DNA from: Christiangramia salexigens
GTDB taxonomy: Bacteria; Bacteroidota; Bacteroidia; Flavobacteriales; Flavobacteriaceae
NCBI RefSeq assembly: GCF_001889005.1
Contig: NZ_CP018153.1
Location: 2,204,501 to 2,268,500 of the forward strand
Length of the DNA stretch: 64,000 nt
Direction: 5' to 3'
In this document: piece by piece, positions 18,373-26,612 of the stretch
Layout: every line of letters begins with the position of its first letter
Numbering within the stretch: position 1 is the first letter of the stretch
The notes under the pieces: generated by a model
Told to the model about the DNA's origin: nothing
The model's input: the letters and a program-made list of their open reading frames with translations, nothing else
Databases searched by the model: none
Position numbers and translations under genes: made by a program

Positions 18373-18729
18373 TTACGATATATACTCTTTTTCAAGGAAA
18401 TAATTTACGATCGCTTCCTTCATCAAAACGGTTTGTTCGCCCGCCTTAAGAGTTGGTAATTCTTCCTTAATCTTAAAATGTGGCCAGCCTTCTTCGTCAT
18501 AATAATCGAATTCATAATATCCATAAGGCTCCAGTAAAGTACAAATAGCTATATGCATAAGATCGAGCTTGTGATCCTTTTTGAACCTACGATGTATTTG
18601 CCCTAGCTCCTGAACTCCAATAATATAAATTATAGCATCCAGCTCCATTATTTCACCATCTGCGAACTGATTGGAAAGCTTATTTTGTACCTGCTCCCAG
18701 CGTTCTTTTAATTGTTCATCTCTTGCCAT
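18373..18729 (-). CDS. Conserved hypothetical protein (118 aa)
   Basis: Soluble 118-aa protein with no signal peptide. Helical N-terminus (about 1-50) with DAIIYIIGVQELGQIHRRFKK nearby, then an aromatic-acidic stretch YGYYEFDYYDEEGWPHF (about 69-85). It resembles small uncharacterised proteins found in Flavobacteriaceae, but I cannot name a family. It lies immediately upstream of the ceramidase-like gene with no gap and is divergent from cvpA (44-nt gap), which implies a shared compact promoter region. Confidence 0.7.
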   Translation of the reverse strand: MARDEQLKERWEQVQNKLSNQFADGEIMELDAIIYIIGVQELGQIHRRFKKDHKLDLMHIAICTLLEPYGYYEFDYYDEEGWPHFKIKEELPTLKAGEQTVLMKEAIVNYFLEKEYIS

Positions 18730-18773
18730 ATCGCAAAGATACCATCTAGATTTAAAATATTTATATTTGAGAT

Positions 18774-19307
18774 ATGAATACGGTAGATATTATTTTAAGC
18801 CTTGCCCTTTTATATGGATTGGTCCGTGGATTCTTCAGAGGTTTATTAACAGAGCTCGCCTCCCTTGTGGGGATTGTCGCCGGTATCTATGGCGCTATAC
18901 ATTTCTCTCATTTTTTCGGAGATTTTCTGGCCACTCAGGTGGATTGGAACATGAAATATATCAATCTGGTAAGTTTTGCCGTTACCTTTATTCTTATCGT
19001 ATTCCTAATCTCTCTTGCAGGTAAAATGCTCACCAAGATCGCAGCATTTGCAGCCCTTGGAATAGTGAATAAATTACTTGGAGGCGCATTTGGCTTATTA
19101 AAATCGGCATTTGTAGCCAGTGTGATCATAATGTTTTTCAAGGCTACCAATGAGCATATAGAGATCGTGAACGATGAAACTCTGGATGAATCTATTTTAT
19201 ATAGCCCTGTAGAAAGTATTGCTCCTGTTATATTACCCTCAATTATCAAAGAAGCCGAAGAGAGGGACTTCCTGAATGACGATGATGAAGAACTTTCGTT
19301 AAAATAA
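18774..19307 (+). CDS. CvpA-family membrane protein
   Basis: 177 aa. Four hydrophobic segments (about 4-22, 28-46, 62-85, 100-122) with the family-typical start NTVDIILSLALLYGLVRGFFRGLLTELASLVG, quoted here only as its two halves LALLYGLVRGFFRG and LLTELASLVG. A polar acidic C-terminal tail ends EERDFLNDDDEELSLK. CvpA homologues affect colicin V export and envelope homeostasis in enterobacteria; the molecular role is unresolved. It is a single-gene unit closed by the terminator at 19310. Confidence 0.88.
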   Translation: MNTVDIILSLALLYGLVRGFFRGLLTELASLVGIVAGIYGAIHFSHFFGDFLATQVDWNMKYINLVSFAVTFILIVFLISLAGKMLTKIAAFAALGIVNKLLGGAFGLLKSAFVASVIIMFFKATNEHIEIVNDETLDESILYSPVESIAPVILPSIIKEAEERDFLNDDDEELSLK

Positions 19308-19309
19308 AA

Positions 19310-19346
19310 ATCCGCCGATTAACATTTAACCGGCGGATCTCTTTTT
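19310..19346. terminator. Terminator after cvpA
   Basis: Arms ATCCGCCG (19310-19317) and CGGCGGAT (19331-19338) with inner TTAA/TTAA pairing, followed by CTCTTTTTC. It is convergent with the carbonic anhydrase gene and could act in both directions. Confidence 0.8.
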
Positions 19347-19379
19347 CAAGCTTTTCTAAAGCTTATAAGTTTCTCTTTA

Positions 19380-20003
19380 TTACAACAGTCTTACTTTACC
19401 GGTAGATATCGAATACACTCCACCAAGCATTTTTATTTCACCATTGTCTTCCATTTCCTTTAGAATTGGACTCTTTTCTCTGACTCTATCCAGTGTTAAT
19501 TTCACATTGTTTTCTACAACGTCAGACACAAAAGAATCGTTCTTAGAGCTTCTTTCTCCGTCGGTTTTAGTAGCTTCAACAGCAGGCTGTATATTGCTTA
19601 GTAAATGAGTGATATTACCCAATTCTACTTTATCACATGCGGCTTTAACAGCTCCACATCCTTCATGACCAAGAACCATTACCAGTTTACTTCCGGCTAC
19701 CTTACAAGAGTATTCCATACTACCAAGGATGTCGGTATTTTCAAAATTTCCTGCCACACGGGCTACGAATATATCTCCCACTCCCTGATCGAAAATTGTT
19801 TCAACGGGAACGCGGGAATCTATACAGCCTAAAACCACCGCCTGAGGCCACTGACCTCCACTGGTTTTTCCAACTTGAGAAGCGTAATCACGCTGGTGCA
19901 TCTTATTCTCAGTAAATCTTTTATTCCCATTCATTAGGTCGGTTAAGACATCATCTGGTTTTAGTTGATCCTGTTTTGCTTTATCTATAATTTCATTAAT
20001 CAT
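19380..20003 (-). CDS. Beta-carbonic anhydrase
   Basis: 207 aa from ATG 20003. An upstream in-frame start at 20048 would add 15 residues (MPRDQKLRINLKNVI) that do not match family N-termini. Zinc-site residues are all visible: Cys60-x-Asp62-x-Arg64 in GCIDSRVP, and His113 and Cys116 in HEGCGAVK. It interconverts CO2 and bicarbonate in the cytoplasm; a short form without signal peptide. It lies 52 nt behind the SulP transporter gene on the same strand. That pairing is widespread and sometimes fused, and suggests bicarbonate uptake coupled to hydration. Confidence 0.95.
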   Translation of the reverse strand: MINEIIDKAKQDQLKPDDVLTDLMNGNKRFTENKMHQRDYASQVGKTSGGQWPQAVVLGCIDSRVPVETIFDQGVGDIFVARVAGNFENTDILGSMEYSCKVAGSKLVMVLGHEGCGAVKAACDKVELGNITHLLSNIQPAVEATKTDGERSSKNDSFVSDVVENNVKLTLDRVREKSPILKEMEDNGEIKMLGGVYSISTGKVRLL

Positions 20004-20055
20004 AATTACGTTTTTTAAGTTAATTCTTAATTTTTGATCTCGTGGCAACTTGAAT

Positions 20056-21636
20056 TTAAACCGGATTTATATCTAAGTTAAAAAATTGGCGATAACTATC
20101 CGGATTCTCTACGGTACCCCTTTGAGAAATTATCTTGATGTTTATATTCTTTTCACTGGCCTTGATCTTGAAATCATCAAGAATATCAATTATATCGCTG
20201 TCAAGGTATCTGGTTTTTCTAACATCCATTATAAGGAAAGAGTTTTCTTCCAATTTATTTAGCTCTTTCAAAATGGCTCCTTTATTAATGAAAGTAACCT
20301 CTTCAGCTAACTCCATTTTTACAATATTCCCTCCATTATCTGCTTTTTCAATATGAAGAAAGTGAGAATTCTGGTAGCTCTTTACAAGAATTACAAAGAT
20401 CCCTACGACCAGACCTAAGCCAATCCCAATTAACAGGTCTCCAAATACAATCCCCAAGATGGTAACGATAAAAGGAACAAATTGCTTCCACCCAGCCTTA
20501 AACATATCTATGAACAAAGCAGGCTTTGCTAATTTGTAACCTACCAGAAATAAGATGGCAGCAAGCACTGAGAGTGGAATATAATTCAGGATATTAGGGA
20601 TGATCACCACAGAAATAAGTAATAAGAAACCATGTATGATCGCAGACATTTTTGTTTGTCCGCCAGATTGTACATTCGCTGAACTCCTAACGATTACCTG
20701 AGTTACAGGCAATCCTCCTATTAATCCAGACACCATGTTTCCGGTACCCTGTGCAAAAAGCTCTCTATTTGTTGGAGTGGTTCTTTTATGCGGATCTAAT
20801 TTATCAATAGCCTCTACAGACAATAGTGTTTCCAAACTGGCAACTAAAGCAATGGTAAATGCTGTTATCCAGATCTCAGGATGTCCAATCATTGCAAAGG
20901 AAGGCGTAGTAAATTGGTCCATAAATGAATCGAAACTATCAGGTACCGGTACATTTACTAGGTGGTCTGCAGATATACCCATGGTTTCAGAATCCTGGGT
21001 TGCGAGATAATAAATGATCCCTACAACCACAGCTACCAATGGCCCCTGGATTAATTTGAAAATTTTTCCTTTTTTTGAAAGTACAGCTTCCCATATGATC
21101 AGGATAGCCATTCCAATTATTGCAATTAAAGTTGCTCCGGGGCTAATATTATTGATGGAATTAATAATCTCTGAAAAAGTATTCTCACCATCTACCTGAA
21201 AGAAAGCCCAATCTCCCTGAGGGTCGCTTTCATATCCAAAAAAGTGAGGAATTTGCTTCAAAACGATGATAATTCCAATACCGGTAAGCATTCCTTTAAT
21301 TACACTGTTAGGGAAATAGTAACCAATGATCCCGGCTTTTAGTAATCCGAAAACAATTTGAATTGCTCCGGCAAGTACCACTGCTAAAAGGAAATTTTCA
21401 AAACTTCCCAGGCTTGAAATTGCCACTAATACAATTGCAGCCAGTCCTGCTGCAGGTCCGCTAACTCCCAGAGGCGCTCCACTAATGGCACCTACAACTA
21501 TACCTCCAACAATTCCGGCAATTAAACCAGAAAACAATGGGGCTCCACTAGCCAGAGCAATACCAAGACATAATGGAATTGCGACAAAAAATACGACAAC
21601 ACTTGCCGGAAAATCTTTATTAAGATGTTTAAACAT
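20056..21636 (-). CDS. SulP-family anion transporter with STAS domain
   Basis: 526 aa. A transmembrane domain of 12-14 helices spans about 10-425. It includes the SulP signature region PLCLGIALASGAPLFSGLIAG (about 21-41, shortened by one) and SGPAAGLAAIV near 59-69. A C-terminal STAS domain (about 435-520) carries FLIMDVRKTRYLDSDIIDIL. The family moves sulfate, bicarbonate or other anions. The adjacent carbonic anhydrase makes bicarbonate (BicA-like, Na+-coupled) the best guess; sulfate is the alternative. The 121-nt leader holds two hairpins (21699-21718 and 21723-21742). Confidence 0.93.
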   Translation of the reverse strand: MFKHLNKDFPASVVVFFVAIPLCLGIALASGAPLFSGLIAGIVGGIVVGAISGAPLGVSGPAAGLAAIVLVAISSLGSFENFLLAVVLAGAIQIVFGLLKAGIIGYYFPNSVIKGMLTGIGIIIVLKQIPHFFGYESDPQGDWAFFQVDGENTFSEIINSINNISPGATLIAIIGMAILIIWEAVLSKKGKIFKLIQGPLVAVVVGIIYYLATQDSETMGISADHLVNVPVPDSFDSFMDQFTTPSFAMIGHPEIWITAFTIALVASLETLLSVEAIDKLDPHKRTTPTNRELFAQGTGNMVSGLIGGLPVTQVIVRSSANVQSGGQTKMSAIIHGFLLLISVVIIPNILNYIPLSVLAAILFLVGYKLAKPALFIDMFKAGWKQFVPFIVTILGIVFGDLLIGIGLGLVVGIFVILVKSYQNSHFLHIEKADNGGNIVKMELAEEVTFINKGAILKELNKLEENSFLIMDVRKTRYLDSDIIDILDDFKIKASEKNINIKIISQRGTVENPDSYRQFFNLDINPV

Positions 21637-21698
21637 AATACACTGTTTTTTACAGAAAAGAGTTCTGTAATTTTATAATTAAATAGAATGGAATGAGT

Positions 21699-21742
21699 AT
21701 GCCGTAGGCATACGGCATCCCGCGGATTAGGCTAATAATCCG
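21699..21742 (-). other. Two adjacent hairpins ahead of the SulP gene
   Basis: ATGCCGTA/TACGGCAT (21699-21706 with 21711-21718) and CGGATTA/TAATCCG (21723-21729 with 21736-21742) form two perfect stem-loops, four nt apart. They lie between the small upstream gene and the SulP start. Neither is followed by a T-run on the minus strand, so they are not ordinary terminators. They may be a leader structure, an operator or a termination signal of another kind. Confidence 0.45.
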
Positions 21743-21757
21743 AGAAAAGTATGGGGA

Positions 21758-22048
21758 TTATGCTATTTTAGGGGGAGGAGAATTGATCTGTAAAAAAACA
21801 TTGTATTTGTTCTCCTTATAATAGTGACCGTCTAGTTTTCTAATCTGAAGAAAATGTATGCTTTCATAGTTTGAGTCATTTTTCTCCAGTGTATATTCAA
21901 AACTGATCTGATTCTTGGAAGAACTCTCCTCTTCGTTAACATTATAGGCCACAGAAATATCTACATTTCTATCTATAAGCGCAACTATAGTTGGTGTAAA
22001 CAGGAACATGATAAAAACGAACCCAAGTATGTAGGAGAAAATTTTCAC
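21758..22048 (-). CDS. Small single-pass membrane/periplasmic hypothetical protein
   Basis: 96 aa from GTG at 22048, giving (M)KIFSYILGFVFIMFLFTPTIV, a signal-anchor-like N-terminus; an ATG at 22078 would add ten odd residues. The remainder, from about 22, is polar: acidic EEESSSK, then FEYTLEKNDSNYESIHFLQIRK in two parts, and a Pro-rich end PPPKIA. No family is recognised. It lies on the same strand upstream of the SulP and carbonic anhydrase genes, 121 nt away, and might share their regulation. A role in anion transport is only a guess from position. Confidence 0.55.
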   Translation of the reverse strand: MKIFSYILGFVFIMFLFTPTIVALIDRNVDISVAYNVNEEESSSKNQISFEYTLEKNDSNYESIHFLQIRKLDGHYYKENKYNVFLQINSPPPKIA

Positions 22049-22124
22049 GGGGCAAAAATAGGAAAATAGAATTAACAATAATGCACCACTTTATACCTAA
22101 ATGTTAAACTAGCATCAGAATTCC

Positions 22125-22874
22125 CTATAGTTGCTTTAGATCGGCAGACTTCATCCAGCCTTGCGCGCCATTAGCGAGCTCAATACGTGACCACTCCTGA
22201 TAGTTTTCCAGCACTTTTGCTTTTGTTCCTTCATGAAGCTCAAAACTGCTATCGCCTCGAAGATTTGGTTCATCCCTAACCTCTGCCTCTTCACTAAATA
22301 CAATAGCATATTGATTTTCTTCTACAAAAGATCTTTGTTGAAACGCAAAAACAATACTTAGAAGACAGCATACTAAACTAAATATGGCCGTACCGAAGAA
22401 AATGCGCTTAGCTACAGGTCTGACTGAAAAATAGTAAAGAAGGAATAATGTTGCGAACGCTATAGAAAAAATAATAGCTATCCATGCCCAGGTAGAAAAC
22501 CGGAATGTGTTTACCAATTCAGTGAATGACTGCGCAAGACCGGCCCTTTCTACTTCTTCAATATCATCTATGGCCATATTCCGGGCAAATTCTATATTAT
22601 TTAAGATATCCTCATCGTCCGGATCTAATTGCAGCGCTTTTTCAAAATAATAAATGCTGGGTGCTACATGGTTCAGCTTATAATGAGCATTCCCAAGATT
22701 AAAATATAACTCGGCAGAGGCTTCTCCAGAGCTAATAATAGATTCATATTTTGTAATAGCATCTTGATATTCGCCATTTTGATAGGCTGAATTCGCCTCC
22801 TTGAATATCTCTGAATTCTGAGCACTCAGAAAATTTACAAGCATTAAAAGACTAAATAATATCAACTTTTTCAT
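22125..22874 (-). CDS. batE: BatE: TPR-SH3 protein of the aerotolerance operon
   Basis: 249 aa from ATG 22874 (MKKLILFSLLMLVNFLSAQ is a signal peptide); the in-frame start at 22892 only adds MINSCK. The order is TPR repeats (about 20-105, YFNLGNAHYKLN and SIYYFEKALQLDPDDEDIL), two membrane helices (about 125-150 and 155-178), and a C-terminal bacterial SH3 domain (about 188-249, ending EWSRIELANGAQGWMKSADL). This is the BatE layout of Bacteroides. It is the last gene of the moxR-bat operon, one base after the batD stop. Likely part of an envelope complex linked to oxidative or envelope stress. Confidence 0.9.
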   Translation of the reverse strand: MKKLILFSLLMLVNFLSAQNSEIFKEANSAYQNGEYQDAITKYESIISSGEASAELYFNLGNAHYKLNHVAPSIYYFEKALQLDPDDEDILNNIEFARNMAIDDIEEVERAGLAQSFTELVNTFRFSTWAWIAIIFSIAFATLFLLYYFSVRPVAKRIFFGTAIFSLVCCLLSIVFAFQQRSFVEENQYAIVFSEEAEVRDEPNLRGDSSFELHEGTKAKVLENYQEWSRIELANGAQGWMKSADLKQL

Positions 22875-22875
22875 C

Positions 22876-24639
22876 TTACAACTGTTTATCAAGAGTGGAT
22901 ATTACATTTACAGCTTTATCATAATCCTGTTTCATGGCATCGGAAGATGCTGGCGTATACCTCGCAAATTCACAACTTTCCAAAAGTCCTATGAAATTCG
23001 CTATGCTTTCATCATCAACAGATCTTTCGGTAAGTATGCTCCTTATTCTATCCTTGCTCATCTCGGCCGTTTGCATTCGCAGTTTTGCTTTAAGGTAATT
23101 ATGCATGGACCTTTCCAGCGCCAAATAGAATTCTTTCTGATCACCAAGATTCTTTTTAGCCTCAGACAGATATTTACGTGCAAGTTTATCAGCTTTTCTT
23201 AGCCTGTTCCCTTTAATGTCATTTGCCCTTTCCTCTCTTTTCTTCCCAAACATTATAAACAGCGGGATGGCAGCAATAGGAAGTGCAACGGCAATCCAGA
23301 ATCCAAAAGATCCAAGGAAACTATCCTGATCTACGGCTTTTAGATTGGTTTTAAGTTTTATAAATCTGAATTGATCCCCACTCAACGCCACCTTTTGCTT
23401 TCCAACTCCTGGAAAATTATTTCCGGATTGATTTCCTGCAAGCGGACCGCTATCCACATTGATTAGAATTTCTTCTGAACTTTGTGTTTTATAGGTCTCT
23501 GAAGCAGGATCAAAATATGAAAACGACAAGGCAGGAATTGGATATTTCCCTTTTCGTGATGGAACTATAGTATAGGCTTCAGAAATACTTCCCTGCATTC
23601 CATTCAGGTTGGTATTCACATTCTCCTGTCTTTCGGGATCGTACATTTCTAAAGAAGCAGGTGCAGTAAGAGCGGGTAGTTCAAATAGTTTTAAGTTTCC
23701 TTTTCCTCTAACTTCAACTTTCGCCTGCAGACTCTCTCCTGCATTCAATTGGTTTTTATCTGCACTAACACGAAAATCAAATTTTCCTACAGCACCGGTG
23801 AAATTAGCCGGTTTCCCATCTGTTGGCAGCGGCTTTACATTGATCTTTTTATTATCGGCAGCCACCGTTTTATTAACGGTTTTATAGATTCGGCTTCCAA
23901 AAATATCCCTTCGTTCGCTGGGAACATCTACAGCTATAGACAGGGTAAGCGGCTCAATATTAAGCTCTCCCGTTTTTTGCGGATATAAAATAGTCTTTCT
24001 TAAAACCACATAGCGATAAGGCTCTCCCCGGTACTCTCCATTCTCCACTCTTAATTGCTGAATGTCTATATTCTGACTCCAGAAATCATTGTATTTTGGG
24101 CTATCAAGTTCCCGCCAGTTACTCACGCTTACCCGGGGACTTACATATAACTTATAAACCACTGTAATAGCTTCATTCAAATAGGGTTTCCCATTTGAAA
24201 TTTCGGCCACCAGATGAAGGTTATCCTCCGCTATTAATTCTGTATTATTTCCGTCGGTTGGTTTATCTACCGCGGCAGTAACCTCAACTTTTAGGGGCGA
24301 GGTCTTATAGATCTTATCATCTATCTCAATTTCGGCCTGACCAATGGTTAATTTGCCGCGCGACTGTGGCTGAAGGTAAAAACTGTAGCTTTTAGAATAC
24401 TCCATTTTACCATTGATAAAACTCTGACTTACTCTTTGATTTGGTCCACCTACCACTGTAAAACCATCAAAAGAAGGCGGCTTAAAATTGTCGCCGTCTT
24501 CGTTCATTTCAAAGTCTACTCTTAGCCGTTCATTAATTCCCAGCTTTTCTCTGCTCACTTTAGCTTCGAAACGCACCTGAGCCTGTATAAGGCCTGTAGT
24601 AAACAATAAAAAACTTAAAATTAAATACTTCAATTTCAT
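22876..24639 (-). CDS. batD: BatD: oxygen-tolerance envelope protein
   Basis: 587 aa. Signal peptide (LILSFLLFTTGLIQA-Q), then a large periplasmic beta-rich region with repeated Ig-like segments: NERLRVDFEMN, the family motif FDGFTVVGGPNQRVSQSFING, and two later modules from about 290. A single membrane helix (about 448-468, FWIAVALPIAAIPLFIMFG) leads to a basic cytoplasmic helical tail. This is the BatD architecture. The bat proteins form an inner-membrane complex with the vWA proteins BatA/BatB in Bacteroides, where mutants lose aerotolerance. Within the operon it lies 49 nt after batC. Confidence 0.93.
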   Translation of the reverse strand: MKLKYLILSFLLFTTGLIQAQVRFEAKVSREKLGINERLRVDFEMNEDGDNFKPPSFDGFTVVGGPNQRVSQSFINGKMEYSKSYSFYLQPQSRGKLTIGQAEIEIDDKIYKTSPLKVEVTAAVDKPTDGNNTELIAEDNLHLVAEISNGKPYLNEAITVVYKLYVSPRVSVSNWRELDSPKYNDFWSQNIDIQQLRVENGEYRGEPYRYVVLRKTILYPQKTGELNIEPLTLSIAVDVPSERRDIFGSRIYKTVNKTVAADNKKINVKPLPTDGKPANFTGAVGKFDFRVSADKNQLNAGESLQAKVEVRGKGNLKLFELPALTAPASLEMYDPERQENVNTNLNGMQGSISEAYTIVPSRKGKYPIPALSFSYFDPASETYKTQSSEEILINVDSGPLAGNQSGNNFPGVGKQKVALSGDQFRFIKLKTNLKAVDQDSFLGSFGFWIAVALPIAAIPLFIMFGKKREERANDIKGNRLRKADKLARKYLSEAKKNLGDQKEFYLALERSMHNYLKAKLRMQTAEMSKDRIRSILTERSVDDESIANFIGLLESCEFARYTPASSDAMKQDYDKAVNVISTLDKQL

Positions 24640-24688
24640 CTTTAAAATCCTGTACTTTCAATTGACATGAGATCTGATAGCAAAAATT

Positions 24689-25564
24689 CTACCAATCTTT
24701 TTCAGATCTTACCTTGACACCTTTGGCCTTTTCAGCATTTATTTTATCCTGAACTTTCTTTTCTTCATTATTCATGGCCTCCAGTAAACTCTTTATTTGC
24801 TGAGGAGAAAGTTGTCCCTGTGCCGGCATTTGTTGCTGCTGTTTCTCTTTATCACCTTTTCCCTCATTTTGCTTTTTCTGTTCTCCTTCTTCTTTCTCTT
24901 TATCTTCGTTCTGGTCGCCTTCTTTTTTATCCTTCTTATTTTCCCCTTCATCCTTAGGCTTTTGGTTCTGATCTTTGTCATCCCCGCCCTTACCATCATC
25001 ATTTTGATCCTTTTGCTCCTGATCTTTTTTCTCTTGCTCGTCTTCACCGCCGCCTTTATTCTCCTGGTCATCCTGATCCTGATTTTGCTTCTCTTTTTCG
25101 AGCATCTTCTTGGCCAGAGCAAGATTATACCTGGTTTCATCGTCAGAAGGATCATTTCTTAGGGCATCCTTGAAGGCATTTACAGCTTCCTGATAGTTTT
25201 TTTGCTGCATATATGAATTCCCAAGGTTATGATATATACGATGTTTTTCTTCTTTTGTTGCAGCCACTTTAGCAGCCTGCTTTAACCGCGCTTCAGCATT
25301 TTGAGACTTTTCCTTTCCATAGTAAAGGTTTCCCATATTGTATTTCGCAGTTGTATTTGAAGGATCTTTGGAAATAGCCTTACGATAGGCAGCTTCAGCT
25401 AATGCAAAATTATCTTCGGCTTGAGCCTCCTGAGCTTCGGCAATATATTCATTAGATTCCTGAAGCATCTTTTCAGGTTTATCCTGAGCCAGGCCGGAAG
25501 CAAAAAACAGTACTGTCAGGAGACCCGACAATATTCCATTTCGAAAGTTAAGCTGATTCTTCAT
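24689..25564 (-). CDS. batC: BatC: TPR protein with extreme charged tail
   Basis: About 291 aa from ATG 25564 (MKNQLNFRNG); a GEM-extended start at 25573 is possible. Signal peptide to about FASGLAQ, TPR repeats (about 45-155, with TAKYNMGNLYYGKE and IYHNLGNSYMQQKNYQEAV), then about 95 residues made almost only of Asp, Glu, Lys, Gln, Asn and Gly. The tail ends with a helical QMPAQGQLSPQQIKSLLEAM segment. BatC in Bacteroides has this layout. The charged region (DNA about 24820-25095) creates long shadow frames on both strands that should not be annotated. It overlaps the end of batB. Confidence 0.9.
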   Translation of the reverse strand: MKNQLNFRNGILSGLLTVLFFASGLAQDKPEKMLQESNEYIAEAQEAQAEDNFALAEAAYRKAISKDPSNTTAKYNMGNLYYGKEKSQNAEARLKQAAKVAATKEEKHRIYHNLGNSYMQQKNYQEAVNAFKDALRNDPSDDETRYNLALAKKMLEKEKQNQDQDDQENKGGGEDEQEKKDQEQKDQNDDGKGGDDKDQNQKPKDEGENKKDKKEGDQNEDKEKEEGEQKKQNEGKGDKEKQQQQMPAQGQLSPQQIKSLLEAMNNEEKKVQDKINAEKAKGVKVRSEKDW

Positions 25565-26612
25565 TTCCCCCATTATTCTTGCGTTCGTTGAACAGATTAA
25601 GTTTTTTTAACCAGGCAGTGCTTCGCTCAAGTACAAAGATATCAAGAAATAATAGTGCCAAAGCGAGCGCAAGGAACCATTGAAAATGCGATTGAAAATC
25701 GGCAAACTGTTTTGCTTCAAATTCAGTCTTTTCAATATTCTGTAATTCTCCCTGTACCTGCTCGGTCACATTGGCAGTGACATTCCCTTCTATATAACTC
25801 CCGTTCGCCGCACTTGCGATCTCCTCCAGGGTTTGAGCGTTTAGTTTAGTGATAACAGTTTCACCCTGTCTGTCCTTTTTATAGTTCTGTATCACACCGT
25901 TCCTCTTAACCGGAATTGGACCACCTTTTTGCGTCCCAACTCCAATGGTAAAGATCCTTATCCCTTTTTCTGCTGCCTGCTTAGCGATATCTTCAACATT
26001 CCCTTCATGATCTTCCCCGTCACTTATTATAAACAGCACGCGATTCGTCTGCTCATCATCGTCATAATAGGTGGTCGCAAGCTCTATCGCATCGCTAATA
26101 GCCGTTCCCTGAGAGGAGATCATATCGGTATTTAAAGCCTGCAGAAACATTTTTGCAGAAGAGAAATCTGTAGTAATAGGTAACTGCGGAAAAGCGCCTC
26201 CAGCATAGGCAATTATACCAACCCGGTCGCTCCCCAAATTATTAAGTATCTGACTAACCAGTTGTTTTGACTTCTCAAGTCGGTTTGGAGCAATATCCTC
26301 TGCGTCCATACTCTTGGAAACATCTATCGCAAAAACGATATCCACACCCTCGCGCTTAACCGTTTCCATTTTAGTTCCCATTTTCGGGTTAACTAGAGCA
26401 ACTACCAGGCTGCTTAAGGCCAGGATTATGAGCACCAGTTTTAAAATTGATTTAGATCTGGAGCGGTTAGGTGCTAAAAATTTTAAAAGTTCAGGACTTG
26501 CAAACTTTCGCCTGGTCCTTTTTTGCCAATAAAGAAAAACCAGGAACAGCACCACGATTACCGGAATTACCAGCAACAACCAAAACCATATTTTTTCTTC
26601 CAGTACTACCAT
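25548..26612 (-). CDS. batB: BatB: membrane-anchored vWA protein
   Basis: 354 aa. Two N-terminal helices (about 9-28, 57-75), a von Willebrand A domain facing the periplasm with the MIDAS motif DVSKS (97-101), TTDFSS (about 155) and IISDGEDHEGN (about 206-216), and a C-terminal helix (about 315-335). This is the BatA/BatB type. Metal-dependent protein contacts via MIDAS are presumed. Its ATG abuts batA (stop at 26613) with no spacing, and its end overlaps batC. Confidence 0.94.
   Translation of the reverse strand: MVVLEEKIWFWLLLVIPVIVVLFLVFLYWQKRTRRKFASPELLKFLAPNRSRSKSILKLVLIILALSSLVVALVNPKMGTKMETVKREGVDIVFAIDVSKSMDAEDIAPNRLEKSKQLVSQILNNLGSDRVGIIAYAGGAFPQLPITTDFSSAKMFLQALNTDMISSQGTAISDAIELATTYYDDDEQTNRVLFIISDGEDHEGNVEDIAKQAAEKGIRIFTIGVGTQKGGPIPVKRNGVIQNYKKDRQGETVITKLNAQTLEEIASAANGSYIEGNVTANVTEQVQGELQNIEKTEFEAKQFADFQSHFQWFLALALALLFLDIFVLERSTAWLKKLNLFNERKNNGGNEESA

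Noticed and set aside
24793..25162. Long opposite- and alternate-frame ORFs (up to 121 aa) across the batC tail
   Set aside because: They are shadows of the repetitive Asp/Glu/Lys codons. The encoded peptides are pure Leu/Ile/Phe or Arg/Lys low complexity with no independent start signals.
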